Positions 22,943 through 33,032 of a stretch of DNA of 64,000 nucleotides are shown piece after piece. This DNA comes from Hemileia vastatrix (Eukaryota > Basidiomycota > Pucciniomycetes > Pucciniales > Zaghouaniaceae). The notes below the pieces were generated by a model that was not told the DNA's origin, searched no databases, and saw nothing but the letters and a program-made list of their open reading frames with translations. Each line of letters starts with the position of its first letter. Position 1 is the stretch's first letter. A program made the translations under genes and the position numbers. The stretch is from the NCBI GenBank assembly GCA_030280995.1, contig JASXTE010000002.1, positions 34,801,183 to 34,865,182 on the forward strand. Reading direction: 5' to 3'.

Positions 22943-24017
22943 TGTAGACAATCCTATAGTACTAGCTATAGGCCTTGACCAAGGGAGTTGGAGAAAAACC
23001 AGAGAGAAAATCCCCTGTCCCTTTAGAAAAATAGAGTGAGATTTACTTGCTAAAGTAAGTTGGTTCCTGTTTTGCTAAAGCCCCTTTTCAACACACTTGA
23101 CTGCTTGATGAGCCAAGAAAGTAGTCCCCAGATAGACTACCAGACCAAAGAACTAAAATGTAGAACAATTTCCACACCAGAGACAGCAAAGATACTTGAT
23201 GTAGGCTGCAAATCCACACCAGAGACAGCAATAATACTTGCTATAGGTTGCAAGACTATAACAGAGAAAACAGTTGCTAAAGTTAAGTTAAATGAAGAAC
23301 TCACTTGCAACAAACACAGCCAATTGTGGCCAGAAAACAGTGAAAACTGAGTGAGGAACAATGAGATCACCTCCAGATGGTTTTATGATGATTAAGGTTG
23401 CCCCAAACTGTCTTATTCACTATGTACACACAGACCACTAACTAAGAGCCCATGCGCACCCACCAATCTGGCGCCTGTACCTGCCAAATTGCATAAAAAA
23501 CCCTCCTGAAGCGCTCCCCAACCTCCTAAAACAGAGGCGGGTGGGCCGCCGGACGTCGGAGATGCCGCCTGAAGCCAGTTAAACCAATAAAAACAACTAA
23601 TCTACTTAGAAAAATTAGCTACAACAACTAAAACCTTTAAAACACAGAATTTCACTATAACAACATTGTGACATGAAATATAGAGAAAAATTAGCTCTAT
23701 CAAATGGTACTAAGCACTTAAACCTAAGAATTAAGGTTAGCCCGTAAAACACGAAAAACAAAATTAAACAGCAATCTTTTATATATGAAAAATGAGGAAA
23801 TGACCCCTTAAAACTCAGAATATGAAAAATGTCTACAAGACATAAAATATAGAGAATAACCAGGGCTATCCAATGATAGTACCCACATACCTGCAGACCC
23901 AATATCCAAGGAATAAAACCAGAAAAATACCCAATTCCTTAACAGATGTCAATTAAGACATGCACAAACAGCGCCAAATCACACAACAAAGGCCCCTGCC
24001 AATGTTGGAAGACCACA
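22943..24017 (-). repeat. 5' LTR of T1 (family A, 1075 bp)
   Basis: Plus-strand ends are TGTAGAC and GACCACA (TG...CA in either direction). Copies are at 30595-31666, 40710-41801 and 49637-50729. It contains a 41-bp tandem duplication (CCACACCAGAGACAGCAA twice) and a GC-rich patch (GCGGGTGGGCCGCC) in an AT-rich setting. An imperfect palindrome CCTATAG/CTATAGG lies near the start. Open frames of 96 and about 98 codons exist on both strands but probably reflect recent copying. Confidence 0.9.
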
Positions 24018-24297
24018 ACGTGACACTCAAAGCAAAAGTACCTCAATTACCCCACTAATCAAGCACTAATTCCACTAGCAATACAAAAAAAGCAACCTTG
24101 GGGCGATTATATTCTATTGTGTTCTTGAATCAGCCATGCTATCCAAACCTTAAAAGCACACTAATGGTAAAGACGCTTATACTTTTCAATCACAGGTTAT
24201 GTGTGCGTAATCTAGCGCTGAGATCAAGGCAATATTTGAACAGGGGATAATTGTGGATCTGAGGGTATATTAAGAGGTCTGTGAATTAGGAACAGGG
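24018..24297 (+). repeat. 5' LTR remnant of T4 (family C)
   Basis: It starts ACGTGACACTCAAAG directly after T1 and aligns with the LTR at 58342-58711 up to AGGAACAGG. The first bases (TGTCACGCTCC in the other copy) are cut off by T1. TGTCAC is seen again at 10644-10649 on the far side of T1. The LTR end and primer site are not visible, so they were probably deleted. Confidence 0.7.
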
Positions 24298-24344
24298 AAG
24301 TTTTCATAGGAGAAATTTTTGAAACTTGGTTAAAACCATTACTA

Positions 24345-24490
24345 ATCCTTCCCCATCTGAAGGATCAAAATTTAAAACTCCTTTGATGAAATTTCCAGGT
24401 AAATTCAATGGAGAACACCCTGAAAGATTGCATCCCTTCTTGCAAACATGCAGGCTACTTTTCCACAATGACCCTCAAACTTTTAGTATG
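24345..24490 (+). pseudogene. T4 gag, N-terminal fragment
   Basis: A frame reads KTPLMKFPGKFNGEHPERL then HPFLQTCRLLFHNDPQTF: the conserved start of a gypsy capsid (F-x-G, F-L, NDP). The frame then ends. Its continuation, YASS-x-LF-RKASQWF, is found only at about 28390, nearly 3.9 kb further. Confidence 0.65.
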
Positions 24491-25246
24491 GATCATTCTT
24501 AGGTCATCTCACAGGGTAGAATATATTATGACTTGTAGGAAAGTCCTTTTTTTGCCCCTCAGACTACCCCTAGAGTAACCTCAGTAGTAAATCTTGTGGC
24601 CCTTATTTTTTTGTAAGAGTGGTTCAAACATGAATCAGATATCAACATTTTTATTTTCAATATATCAATTCCTCTTGTAAAAAAGCAAGTATTAAATTTT
24701 AGTCAAGTAATCTTAAATGAAAAGGACAAATGTTTACCAAAGTTCATATGAATAAAGAATTCAGTATTTATTGACTTTTTATTGAATCTCTTTAAAAAAT
24801 TTCTTAAATTTAAAGAAGTTTTATAAAATGTAATTGAATTTTGCAATTTTCTAAAACTTGCAAGAATCTTTCACAATTTATTTTTTTATTGATTTACTGT
24901 AATAATTTTAATTATTTCTTAATTTTCTAGAGATTTTTTGATTTTTTTGACTTTTTTGGGCTTCCTTACAATTTTTTTTTAATTTTTTTTAAATTTTTAT
25001 GAATTTTTTGAATTCTCTAATTTTTTTTGAATTCTTATGAAATTTTTTGGATTTTTTTAAATTTTTTTGAAGTTCTGATATTTTCTAATTTTTTTTAAGA
25101 TTTTTTTGAATTTTTTTGAAGATTTTCACTTTTTTTAAATTTTTTACAGTGTTTCTTGACATTTTTAACATTTATAGTCTTTTACAAATTTTTTTTGTAC
25201 ATTTTTTGATTATTTTTATGCCTGAATTGTGATTGAGTCATGTGCT

Positions 25247-25657
25247 GAAAAGACGCAGCGTCTTTTCCATCATGTGACTTAATTAAATTTCTGTAGTTCA
25301 AGTTTTCAGCTAGACCTCATTAATTTTTGTCAAATTCACTAGTGCAATGCAATATTTTCAAGTGAGCTGAAAAGATGCTGTGTCTTTTCAGCAAGTGACC
25401 TGTTGTTTCTTAACACTACATTCTTTTTTTATCCTTTTTGATTGACCATAAAGGATGCCAATTCAAGTTTTGTCTGACTATTCTTGATTATTGAACAAGA
25501 TTTTGGTAAAATAATTGTAAATGATGCAGTTTGATGTTATTATTACATTTCTTTTACTTAGTTTCACCACAATTTTACTTTCCTGTAGTTCATCTGACAT
25601 TTTGAACCAGAGAAATGGAAATAAAATCATGCAACAGAAAAGATGCTGCATCTTTTC
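25247..25657. repeat. Three related GAAAAGA hairpins
   Basis: 25247-25267 has arms GAAAAGACGC and GCGTCTTTTC around one base. 25637-25657 has arms GAAAAGATGC and GCATCTTTTC around one base. 25366-25392 is an imperfect version. The C/G pair of the first is a T/A pair in the third, so pairing is kept. Each is followed by a variant of CATGTGACTT. Confidence 0.65.
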
Positions 25658-27764
25658 AGCATGTGACTTCAATCAAAATTCAAGCATAAAAATAATTAAA
25701 AGAAAAGCAAGAAAAAGTAAAAAAAATGTAAATTAAAAAAAAAATACCAAAAAAACTACATTCTTGACTACTGCGACTCTTGAAGAATCTTGAGGGCCTG
25801 AATAACCACCTCCACAAGAATGCTCACCAACATCAGGAAAGGTATCTGGCCCATAACTAGCAACTTTTTCTCCCTCTACTGGAGCCACACTACTACCAAG
25901 CCTAGATAAAACCTAATGAATAAAAATAAAGTTATGTCAAGAGAAGACACACAGCATCAATTTTTTATTTGAGACATAAATTTTTTAAGCAAGAATTTTT
26001 TTTTGAATTTTGAAGCATATAGTGACTTTTGTTCCAAAATAAAGATTTTATATAAATATTTCTGAATAACTGGTAAGAATGAGCCTCATAAATTTGAAAT
26101 GAAATAAATAGGTGATTATGGGGTATTAAGGCAAAAAAAAAAGTAAAAAAAGTGACAAATATGCTAAAGATTTGAATTTTGTCAAGAAATAAAGATAGTA
26201 AAAGCTTTGGGCCAAATTGCAAATTTTCTTGAGAAAAGTTCTACATTTTTAACACAACTAAGTTGACATAAATTCAGCCCTTTCTTAGCCCCAAATTGGG
26301 CCTGGTGGGGGCCCTGCAGGGTCAACAAAAGGGCTAAATAAAAAATATATAGGGGAAAAAAAGGGCCAAAACATAAGTAGTTACAGAGATAGTGAAACAT
26401 TGCCTTCCTCTTTTTTTTATATAGATTTTTATTATTATTTAAGAGAAATGTTCTTGTTACAGTTTTTAAAAAAAAATTAAAATCATACTTACATATATTG
26501 AATTGGTGTTCAATTTTTTAAAGGAATGGTTTACTGGTGTACAATTTTATCTTATACAATGAAATATTTTTGCAATGTCATGATATTAAGCAAATGAACA
26601 GGATAAGTCAAAACTAAGTGATAATTTTCTTGAAGTTTTATTATAATACTAATTATTTAACACAATTATAATAAGTTTATGTCAGATAATTCTGATTTTT
26701 GATTAAAAAAATATTTTTAATACACATGGGCTTATTGAATTTATTATAGAATGTATAACTTTCATACTAGGCTACTAAGCAGAAAATGAAATTTTATTGT
26801 AAGTATTTAAAAAATTTTTTTCTTAATAATTAAGGCTGAATGATGTAGAAGCCTTTATTTCAACTGTCAAAGAACACTTTTCTATTTTAATTGTGTATAA
26901 AAACATATTTTAACCTGATCACCTAACATGAGCATTTAACTTCAGAAAGGAAAATAAATTTCAATTTTTAAATATAATATGTTGTTGATATTTTATTAAA
27001 AACTAGTTTTTATTGCAAGAAATAAAAAGGGCGCCTGCTAGCAGGTCCATATTTATGACAAAACTATGGAAATTCTTTTGAGGGGGGGCACTTGCTAGCA
27101 TGTGACATCAATTTTCATATGCAAATTTTGTTAAATTATACATCAAGATCCATGAAATATATAGTTAATCATTGAAAAAATTATTATATGTATATGAAAG
27201 AAATTACCAAAATTTTTACATTAATTTGTCATTAAGTAATTTAATTTGGAATGGTGTTATAAATGTGGGGGGGGGGTTTATTAAAATTTTAATTGTGTTA
27301 AACCTTTTCTGCTTCAATAGACCCCATAAATAACAAACAGAAGTTTTATGCACTCTTGTATTAATTGGTCCCAGATATTTTAAACTCTTATGTTTTAGTA
27401 AAACATATTTCTCTATGCACATTTTTACTATCTCACATATCATTAAATTTATAGAACTTAAAACAAAATTGGATGTTTTAAATATTTTTTATAATTATAT
27501 AATATATAAATATCTTCTCTTGGTAAATCTCAGATTTCATGATAAATTTAGCACTGTTTGAGGCTGGTTATGTGTTTGAAAATAACCCCAGCCTTGAATA
27601 AAATCCATACTTCTTCTTGAACAAAATTAAGAAATTTCTAATGAGAAATCTATATGCATGAATGTCTCAATAAAAATTCTATAATTTTTTTTCAAAACTT
27701 TCCACAAACTATAAATTAGCAATATTCAAAGATAAAAAGCAGAATAATTCATGATGGCATATCA

Positions 27765-28020
27765 CTATGCAATATAGGGGGTGGACTTACTAGCAAGTCC
27801 CCAACCTGAACTCAGACAAAACTCAAATGGAACTCAGACTGAACTCATACTGAACTCATATTGAACTCTACTTGAAGACCCACCTAAAAATGTTCTGCTG
27901 AGTGGTGTTCATCCCTGATTGTATGGTTCCTTTGTCAATAGCTCAATGTGTGTTCAATATGTGGTGAATTTGAGTCCAAGGTTGCGGACTTGCTAACAAG
28001 TCCGCCCCCCATATTGCGTG
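27765..28020. mobile_element. MITE with palindromic termini
   Basis: The left end CAATATAGGGGG then GGACTTACTAGCAAGTCC (27783-27800) is inverted at the right end as CGGACTTGCTAACAAGTCCG (27985-28004) then CCCCCCATATTGCGTGG. The interior repeats GAACTCA-x-ACTGAACTC. A second, one-ended copy with CACGCAATAT then GGACTTGCTAGCAAGTCC starts near 61788. The element is about 255 bp with no coding potential. Confidence 0.6.
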
Positions 28021-28389
28021 GTGTATGATATGATTTATATTTTATGGGGATGTTTATCACTTGGAAATTTTTCTTCCTTATCAGATTGGTATTAAAAATA
28101 TAAAATTTAGCTAAATTTATGAAGTTTAGGGAAAATTTTTAATTAAAATTGCCTCAGAGCTTTATTAAAAATAATTATTTTGGTTAGTGCAAGGATATTT
28201 TAATTCAAAAATATTTGCTGATGGAGTTGCTGGTTACTCTGATTCTTCAATTTATATAAAATCACTTGTGGAACTTTTACCTGTACAGATCCAAAAGGCC
28301 CACTGTAAGGTTCCTTTAAGGTTACTTCATAGGGTACTTTATGATTTCTCAAAAATGACTTGCCTACAAGTCATCTTAATTTTAACCCT

Positions 28390-29105
28390 GTGTCTATGCC
28401 TCTTCTTGTTTATTCAGAAAGGCATCACAATGGTTCAAGCCTTATTTACACATGCTTTTCTCTAACAAATCTCATTTACTCATTAATAATTGGGAGAATT
28501 TTGAAGACCAACTTTTAAAGTTTTTTGGTGATACTAATGAAACTAACAACATGGAGATCAAACTTGATTTCCTTTTCATGAACGATAATGGTAAAGCTTC
28601 TGAGTATATCTCAAATTTTAGAGCTTTACAAACTTGAGTTAGTTGAAATGATGCTTCTCTTAAATATAATTTCAAAAAGGGACTTCCTTCAAGGATTCTG
28701 GACCAATTGAATCTTCACAGGTGTAAAATGGAGAGTTTTAAGGACTGAATAGATAGGACCCTTGAGCTTGACGGCATGCATCAAGGACAACTTCAACAAA
28801 GGTATCACATGCGAAAATCTCATGGTTCCAATTTCAAATCTGGGCCTCCTTCAAACAAGCACTCCCAATTAGCCCAACCAGCCCAATCCAAACCCAGTCA
28901 AAAGGGAAAAGATAATTCTAAATACAAAAGCTTGACTCCTGACAATATCAGTAGGGTATTGGATCCCAAAGGGGAATTAAATAAAGCTTAAAAGAAAAGA
29001 CTGGCAGATAATTGTTTATGTATGTATTATGGGGGTAAACCCAAGCTGGAAGATTGTGAAAAGATAAAGGAAAGGGCAGGTAAAAATTATAAGTCAGAAA
29101 ACTAG
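28390..29105 (+). pseudogene. T4 gag, C-terminal part
   Basis: Frames read RKASQWFKPYL, LINNWENFEDQLLKFFGD, KASEYISNFRAL, WNDASLKYNFKKGLPSRIL and DQLNL, the classic gypsy capsid C-terminus. A Lys/Ser-rich tail and a knuckle relic follow (C-L-C-M-Y-Y-GGKPKLED-C). In relatives the knuckle is CLYCGGKHKLEDC; here the second Cys is Tyr and His is Pro. Several stops interrupt the frame. Confidence 0.75.
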
Positions 29106-29119
29106 AGGATAGTTTACTT

Positions 29120-29740
29120 GTGTGCAAAGAAAACTATCTTATTTATCCCAGTGCACAGAGCCTCCATGTCTTAAGGACTGGAGTTTCCATTAACTGTTTT
29201 AGATTTATTCTTTTTAAGGAGTATATCCCATTCAGTTGTCTCTTTGACTCTGGAGCTTCACTTTCATTTATCAGTTTATCTTTTGCCAAAAAACTTAAGC
29301 CGACATTTGTAGATATTGATAAAATTCAAATTTATTTGGTCAAATTAGAGGAACACAAGTATTGGGTCAGCAAGAAAGTTTTATGGGTTTTCAACTTTTC
29401 GAGTTTTCCCTCCTTTGAGTGGGAATTATCAGTCTTGAATGCCTCAAGGATGGAAAATACCATTCTTGGCCATGACTTTTTAACGCATTGGAATCTGGAC
29501 ATTGATTGTTCAGAGGGATTGTTCACCCCTTGTTCTAAGTATATTTCTAATTATTCAATGCAGGTCAATAGGAAGTTAAACAACCCATATGACCAAGTCC
29601 AGCTACAGGACATCTCTCTGCCAAATGATTTGCAACCATCTTATTTTTTTCTAAATGAGCATTTGGCTAACCTTTCTAGCTCAATTAATTCACTTGAAGA
29701 GGTTTTTAAAAGCCTCAAGGTAAGTGTTTTTGCTCTCTAA
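29120..29740 (+). pseudogene. T4 aspartic protease (206-codon open frame)
   Basis: The catalytic motif LFDSGASLSFIS is intact, followed by the second-strand motif ENTILGHDFLTHWNLDIDC. This is the gypsy protease fold between gag and RT. It is the longest open part of T4. No proper start is expected because it is made as part of a polyprotein. Confidence 0.75.
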
Positions 29741-30253
29741 ATTAAGTTCAACCCTCAAACGACTCCTCTGACAATGAAGAAGATGACCAAATCAATATTA
29801 AAGCCATTAAATCAAATCTACCAGAAAATTATCATAACTTCCTCAATGTATTTTCAGTCTGTAAGGTGTAAAAGCTACCAACTCATTGACCCTATAATCA
29901 CCAAATAGAGTTAGTAGGTCTAGTAGCTTTGGAAGGTCCTGTATACTCCCTATAAAAGGATGAATCTCAAGTTCTTTGAGACTACATTTCAGAGAATGTG
30001 GCAAAAGGCTTCATTTGAGCCAGTAAATCCCCAACTGGATCTCCAGTTCTTTTTGTTACAAACAAAGATGGAATTCTTAGGTTTTGCATTGATTCTAGAA
30101 AGCTCAATGCAGTGACTAAGAAGAACACATATCCAGTTCCTCCTATTTCTTTACTTCTTACCTTGTTTAATGGTGCTAATTTCTTCTCTAAAATTGATTT
30201 AAGAGGCATTTAAAACCTTATACATATTGCTGAAGGCCATGACTCTTTAAGGG
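29741..30253 (+). pseudogene. T4 reverse transcriptase, N-terminal half
   Basis: Landmarks include [29 protein letters not shown] and FSKIDLRGI (motif A Asp in KIDL), then HIAEGHDSL. The frame stops at the start of the T3 LTR at 30254. The sequence continues at 54027. Upstream of RT, 29760-29900 is degenerate coding DNA. Confidence 0.75.
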
Positions 30254-30594
30254 TGTGGTAAGTGCCTTGAAGGTAGTTTGATTTTGGACCAATTAGCTCT
30301 CATAGTCCAGGAAGAACAAAGGGGATTCATAGTGCAGTAGGAAGTGCCAAACTATAATGTGTGTTTGTGTGTTTCAAGGACAAAGGGAAATAGAAGTGCA
30401 GAAGAGGATTCAGGGTCTGTGCGCTCAGATTTTGTAGCAGGATGCGCTGCATAATTGGGAATTGTGTCTTATCAATTTAAGACAGCAAGCGCTGAACAAT
30501 ATGGACTTGGATTTTCCAATAATTGTGTGTTACGCACTAAGGAAGGAATTATGGCTTGAAGAAAGAATCAAGTGCAAATTATACTGCACCACGG
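30254..30594 (+). repeat. T3 5' LTR, left piece
   Basis: It starts TGTGGTAAGTGCC and matches 52910-53244 closely. It is cut at 30594 by T2; the rest of this LTR resumes at 41806 (CTAGTGTGGTAAC). The target duplication ACGG (30591-30594 and 41802-41805) marks the T2 insertion. Confidence 0.85.
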
Positions 30595-31666
30595 TGTAGA
30601 CAATCCTATAGTACTAGCTATAGGCCTTGACCAAGGGAGTTGGAGAAAAACCAGAGAGAAAATCCCCTGTCCCTTTAGAAAAATAGAGTGAGATTTACTT
30701 GCTAAAGTAACTTGGTTCCTGTTTTGCTAAAGCCCCTTTTTAACACACTTGACTGCTTGATGAGCCAAGAAAGTAGTCCCCAGATAGACTACCAGACCAA
30801 AGAACTGAAATGTAGAACAAAGTCCACACCAGAGACAGCAAAGATACTTGATGTAGGCTGCAAATCCACACCAGAGACAGCAATAATACTTGCTATAGCT
30901 TGCAAGACTATAACAGAGAAAACAGTTGCTAAAGTTAAGTTAAATGAAGAACTCACTTGCAACAAACACAGCCAATTGTGGCCAGAAAACAGTGAAAACT
31001 GAGTGAGGAACAATGAGATCACCTCCGGATGGTTGTATGATGATTAAGGTTGCCCCAAACTGTCTTATTCACTATGTACACACAGACCACTAACTAAGAG
31101 CCAATGGGCACCCACCAATCTGGCGCCTGTACCTGCCAAATTGCATAAAAAACCCTCCTAAAATAGAGGCGGGCAGGCCGCCCGACGTCAGAGATGCCGC
31201 CTGAAGCGGCCCGGCCTCCCTGAAGCCAGAAAACCAATAAAAAGCACTAATCTACTTAGAAAAATTAGTTACAACTACTAAAACCTTTAAAACATGGAAT
31301 TTCACTATAACAACATTGGGACATGAAATATAGAGAAAAATTAGCTCTATCAAATGGTACTAAGCACTTAACCCTAAGACTTAAGGTTAGCCCGTAAAAC
31401 ACGAAAAACAAAATTAAACAGCAATCTTTTATAAATGAAAAATGAGGCAATGACCCCTTAAAACTCAGAATATGAAAAATGTCTACAAGACATAAAATAT
31501 AGAGAATAACCAGGGCTATCCAATGATAGTACCCAAATACCCGCATCCCAATATCCACGAAATGAAACCAGAAAAATACCCAATTCTTTAACAAATGTCA
31601 ATTAAGACATGAAAAAACCGCGCCAAATCACACAACAAAGGCCCCTGCCAATGTTGGAAGACCACA
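30595..31666 (-). repeat. T2 3' LTR (1072 bp)
   Basis: Ends are TGTAGAC and GACCACA on the plus strand. Relative to the T2 5' LTR it lacks a piece (GGAGTGCTCCCCAACCTCCT) between CCTCCT repeats, a small slippage deletion. Otherwise the two LTRs are nearly identical, so T2 inserted recently compared with T3 and T4. Confidence 0.9.
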
Positions 31667-31676
31667 TCCTCCCTCC
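31667..31676 (-). promoter_or_regulatory. Polypurine tract of T2
   Basis: The minus-strand GGAGGGAGGA directly abuts the 3' LTR start TGTGGTC and confirms minus orientation. Confidence 0.75.
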
Positions 31677-31714
31677 AATTAAGAATTTCCACATTCTTTC
31701 TTTCTACAACCACC

Positions 31715-32355
31715 ATGTTTAACCTTCTTCCCAAATCTGCCTCTGAAATGGGCCCCTGCCAATACTGCATCGACAATAATTTAATCTGCGCCATGACACC
31801 ACCTGTCCATCCATACAGAACGTCCTGCAATGTCTGCCACTCCAGAAAGAAGACCTGCCACAGACCTGGTCCAATTTCTTCCACAACAGATTCACCTCCA
31901 CCTCAACCTGGTCCTTCTTCTGCCAGCACCAAAAGATCTAGGCCATCCATCCTGATACCCAGATTAGTCAAAAAGCTCCACCCTTCCCAGAAGAGTTCCA
32001 CAACCCATAAAACAACTAGTTCCACCATCCCTGGTCCATCTGATGGTAAAGAGCTTTCACTTCTTCCTTCAGCTTTAAAACTGATGACTTCTCAGTTCCT
32101 CCATCTTCTGATAGTGATGATAACAATCTAGGATCCATTGCACCACCAACACCAACGCACTTGCCCACTATCAAGGCCAAGTTCCAACAACACACATCTC
32201 AACAGAAACAACTTCTGCTTCACTACTTCCAATCCACTCCTGCTAGAGATCCACAGGAAATTGAGAACAGAAGACACCTCATTCACCGGTTCAAGGCTAA
32301 TTCTGAACACTTCATTTCATCTCTTGATTCCCTCTGTAATTCCACTAGTACTTGA
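31715..32355 (+). CDS. T2 accessory gene a: antisense zinc-cluster-like protein, 196 residues
   Basis: Exon 1 31715-32045, intron 32046-32095 (GTAAAG...CTCAG, 50 nt, phase 1) and exon 2 32096-32355 give 197 codons without interruption. Residues 15-45 carry C-QY-C-IDNNLI-C, 12 residues, C-NV-C-HSRKKT-C. The spacing C-x2-C-x6-C-x12-C-x2-C-x6-C is that of the fungal Zn2Cys6 binuclear cluster, but Arg-Lys-Lys is between Cys5 and Cys6. A Pro/Ser linker and a helical C-terminus (QQHTSQQKQLLLHYF onward) follow. It starts 49 bp from the 3' LTR and reads against pol. A DNA-binding regulator is a plausible but untested role. Confidence 0.7.
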
Positions 32356-32414
32356 GTTTGATTCAGAAAAGAAAAATTGACCACACCCTCTATATAATGT
32401 AACCACAAACAACC

Positions 32415-32885
32415 CTCAGTTTTAAGTCTTGGGGCACCATCCTAATTTTATAGTCTTGGGGGACTCAAAAACCTAAATCATAAACCCAGAACCAGAGATC
32501 AACCACATTAAGACACAGAGAAAAACTAACATTCTGGGGTAATTGTAAATAGAGCAGCCAGCCCATCAATTACCCCCAATCTTGCCTTTGCTAAATTTGG
32601 AGGCTTCCCCTGTGGATACCCTCCATCAATCTTTCAAAACCAACTCCAACAACAAAACTCATTCCTCAGTTTATAGTCTTGGGGGACTTACAACCCTCAG
32701 TTTAAAGTCTTGGGGGACTAACACAGTGTTCAGTTTAAAGTCTTGACGGACTAGCCTTGTTAAAATCTTGAAACCAGCCAGTTTAAAGTCTTGGAGGACT
32801 AACAGAAACCTGATTTCAGTTTAAAGTCTTGATGGACTGACTTGATACCATAGCTTTTTCAGTTTAGAGTCTTGATGGACTGATG
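32415..32885 (+). repeat. Array of the 22-bp motif upstream of accessory gene b (T2)
   Basis: About eight copies of CAGTTTAAAGTCTTGRNGG then ACT (near 32415, 32453, 32667, 32697, 32731, 32779, 32816 and 32860) precede the ATG at 33033. Two weaker copies lie at 35312 and 35571. The last copy of the array (CAGTTTAGAGTC) is absent from T1, so copy number varies. Confidence 0.65.
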
Positions 32886-33032
32886 GAATTTTGCATAAAA
32901 TGGACGCAGCCAATTTCATGCAGCACACCTCTACAGCCAACCTGCTGAACTTCCACCTTCACTTCATTGTCTACCCATCACTGACAAAAATCTCCTCCTA
33001 TCCCTTTTCAACATCTTTTCTCACCACAGATC

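Larger units (their letters stand above)
10650..24017 (-). mobile_element. T1: Ty3/gypsy element, family A copy 1 (minus), with nested solo LTR
   Basis: Element orientation is minus. The parts are 5' LTR 22943-24017, primer site 22922-22938, gag and protease 22872-20602, pol 20470-16341, two accessory genes on the plus strand (11078-12902 and 13537-15087), polypurine tract 11030-11039 and a truncated 3' LTR 10650-11029. T2 at 30595-41801 is the sister copy and confirms the layout. T1 keeps RT and RNase H, which T2 lacks, but has stops, a frameshift and a 27-bp integrase deletion. It sits in the 5' LTR of T4. Confidence 0.85.
24491..28385. other. AT-rich non-coding block inside T4 gag, with palindrome cluster
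   Basis: About 3.9 kb separate two halves of the gag frame, so this is probably an insertion. No gene is recognisable. Near its edges lie inverted partners GACTTGTAGGAAAGTC (24530-24545) and GACTTGCCTACAAGTC (28357-28372), each nearly palindromic. Inside are further palindromes at 25247-25267, 25366-25392, 25637-25657, 27034-27045, 27783-27800 and 27985-28004. Poly-T runs dominate 24780-25230. It may be a non-autonomous DNA element with nested smaller ones. Confidence 0.45.

Noticed and set aside
23060..23350. A 96-codon plus-strand frame inside each family-A LTR (also at 30712, 40827 and 49754) and a hydrophobic frame of about 98 codons on the minus strand
   Set aside because: The LTR copies are nearly identical by recent descent, so shared openness is no evidence of coding. 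No start context, domain or homologue is recognisable.
23520..23580. CpG island or promoter in the GC-rich part of the LTR
   Set aside because: The patch is only about 60 bp and its short inverted repeats are not conserved between LTR copies. Promoter role cannot be judged from sequence.
31757..31850. Classical Gal4-type Zn2Cys6 transcription factor
   Set aside because: Spacing fits, but the basic residues lie in the second half of the cluster and no fungal-specific transcription factor middle domain follows. Described as zinc-cluster-like only.
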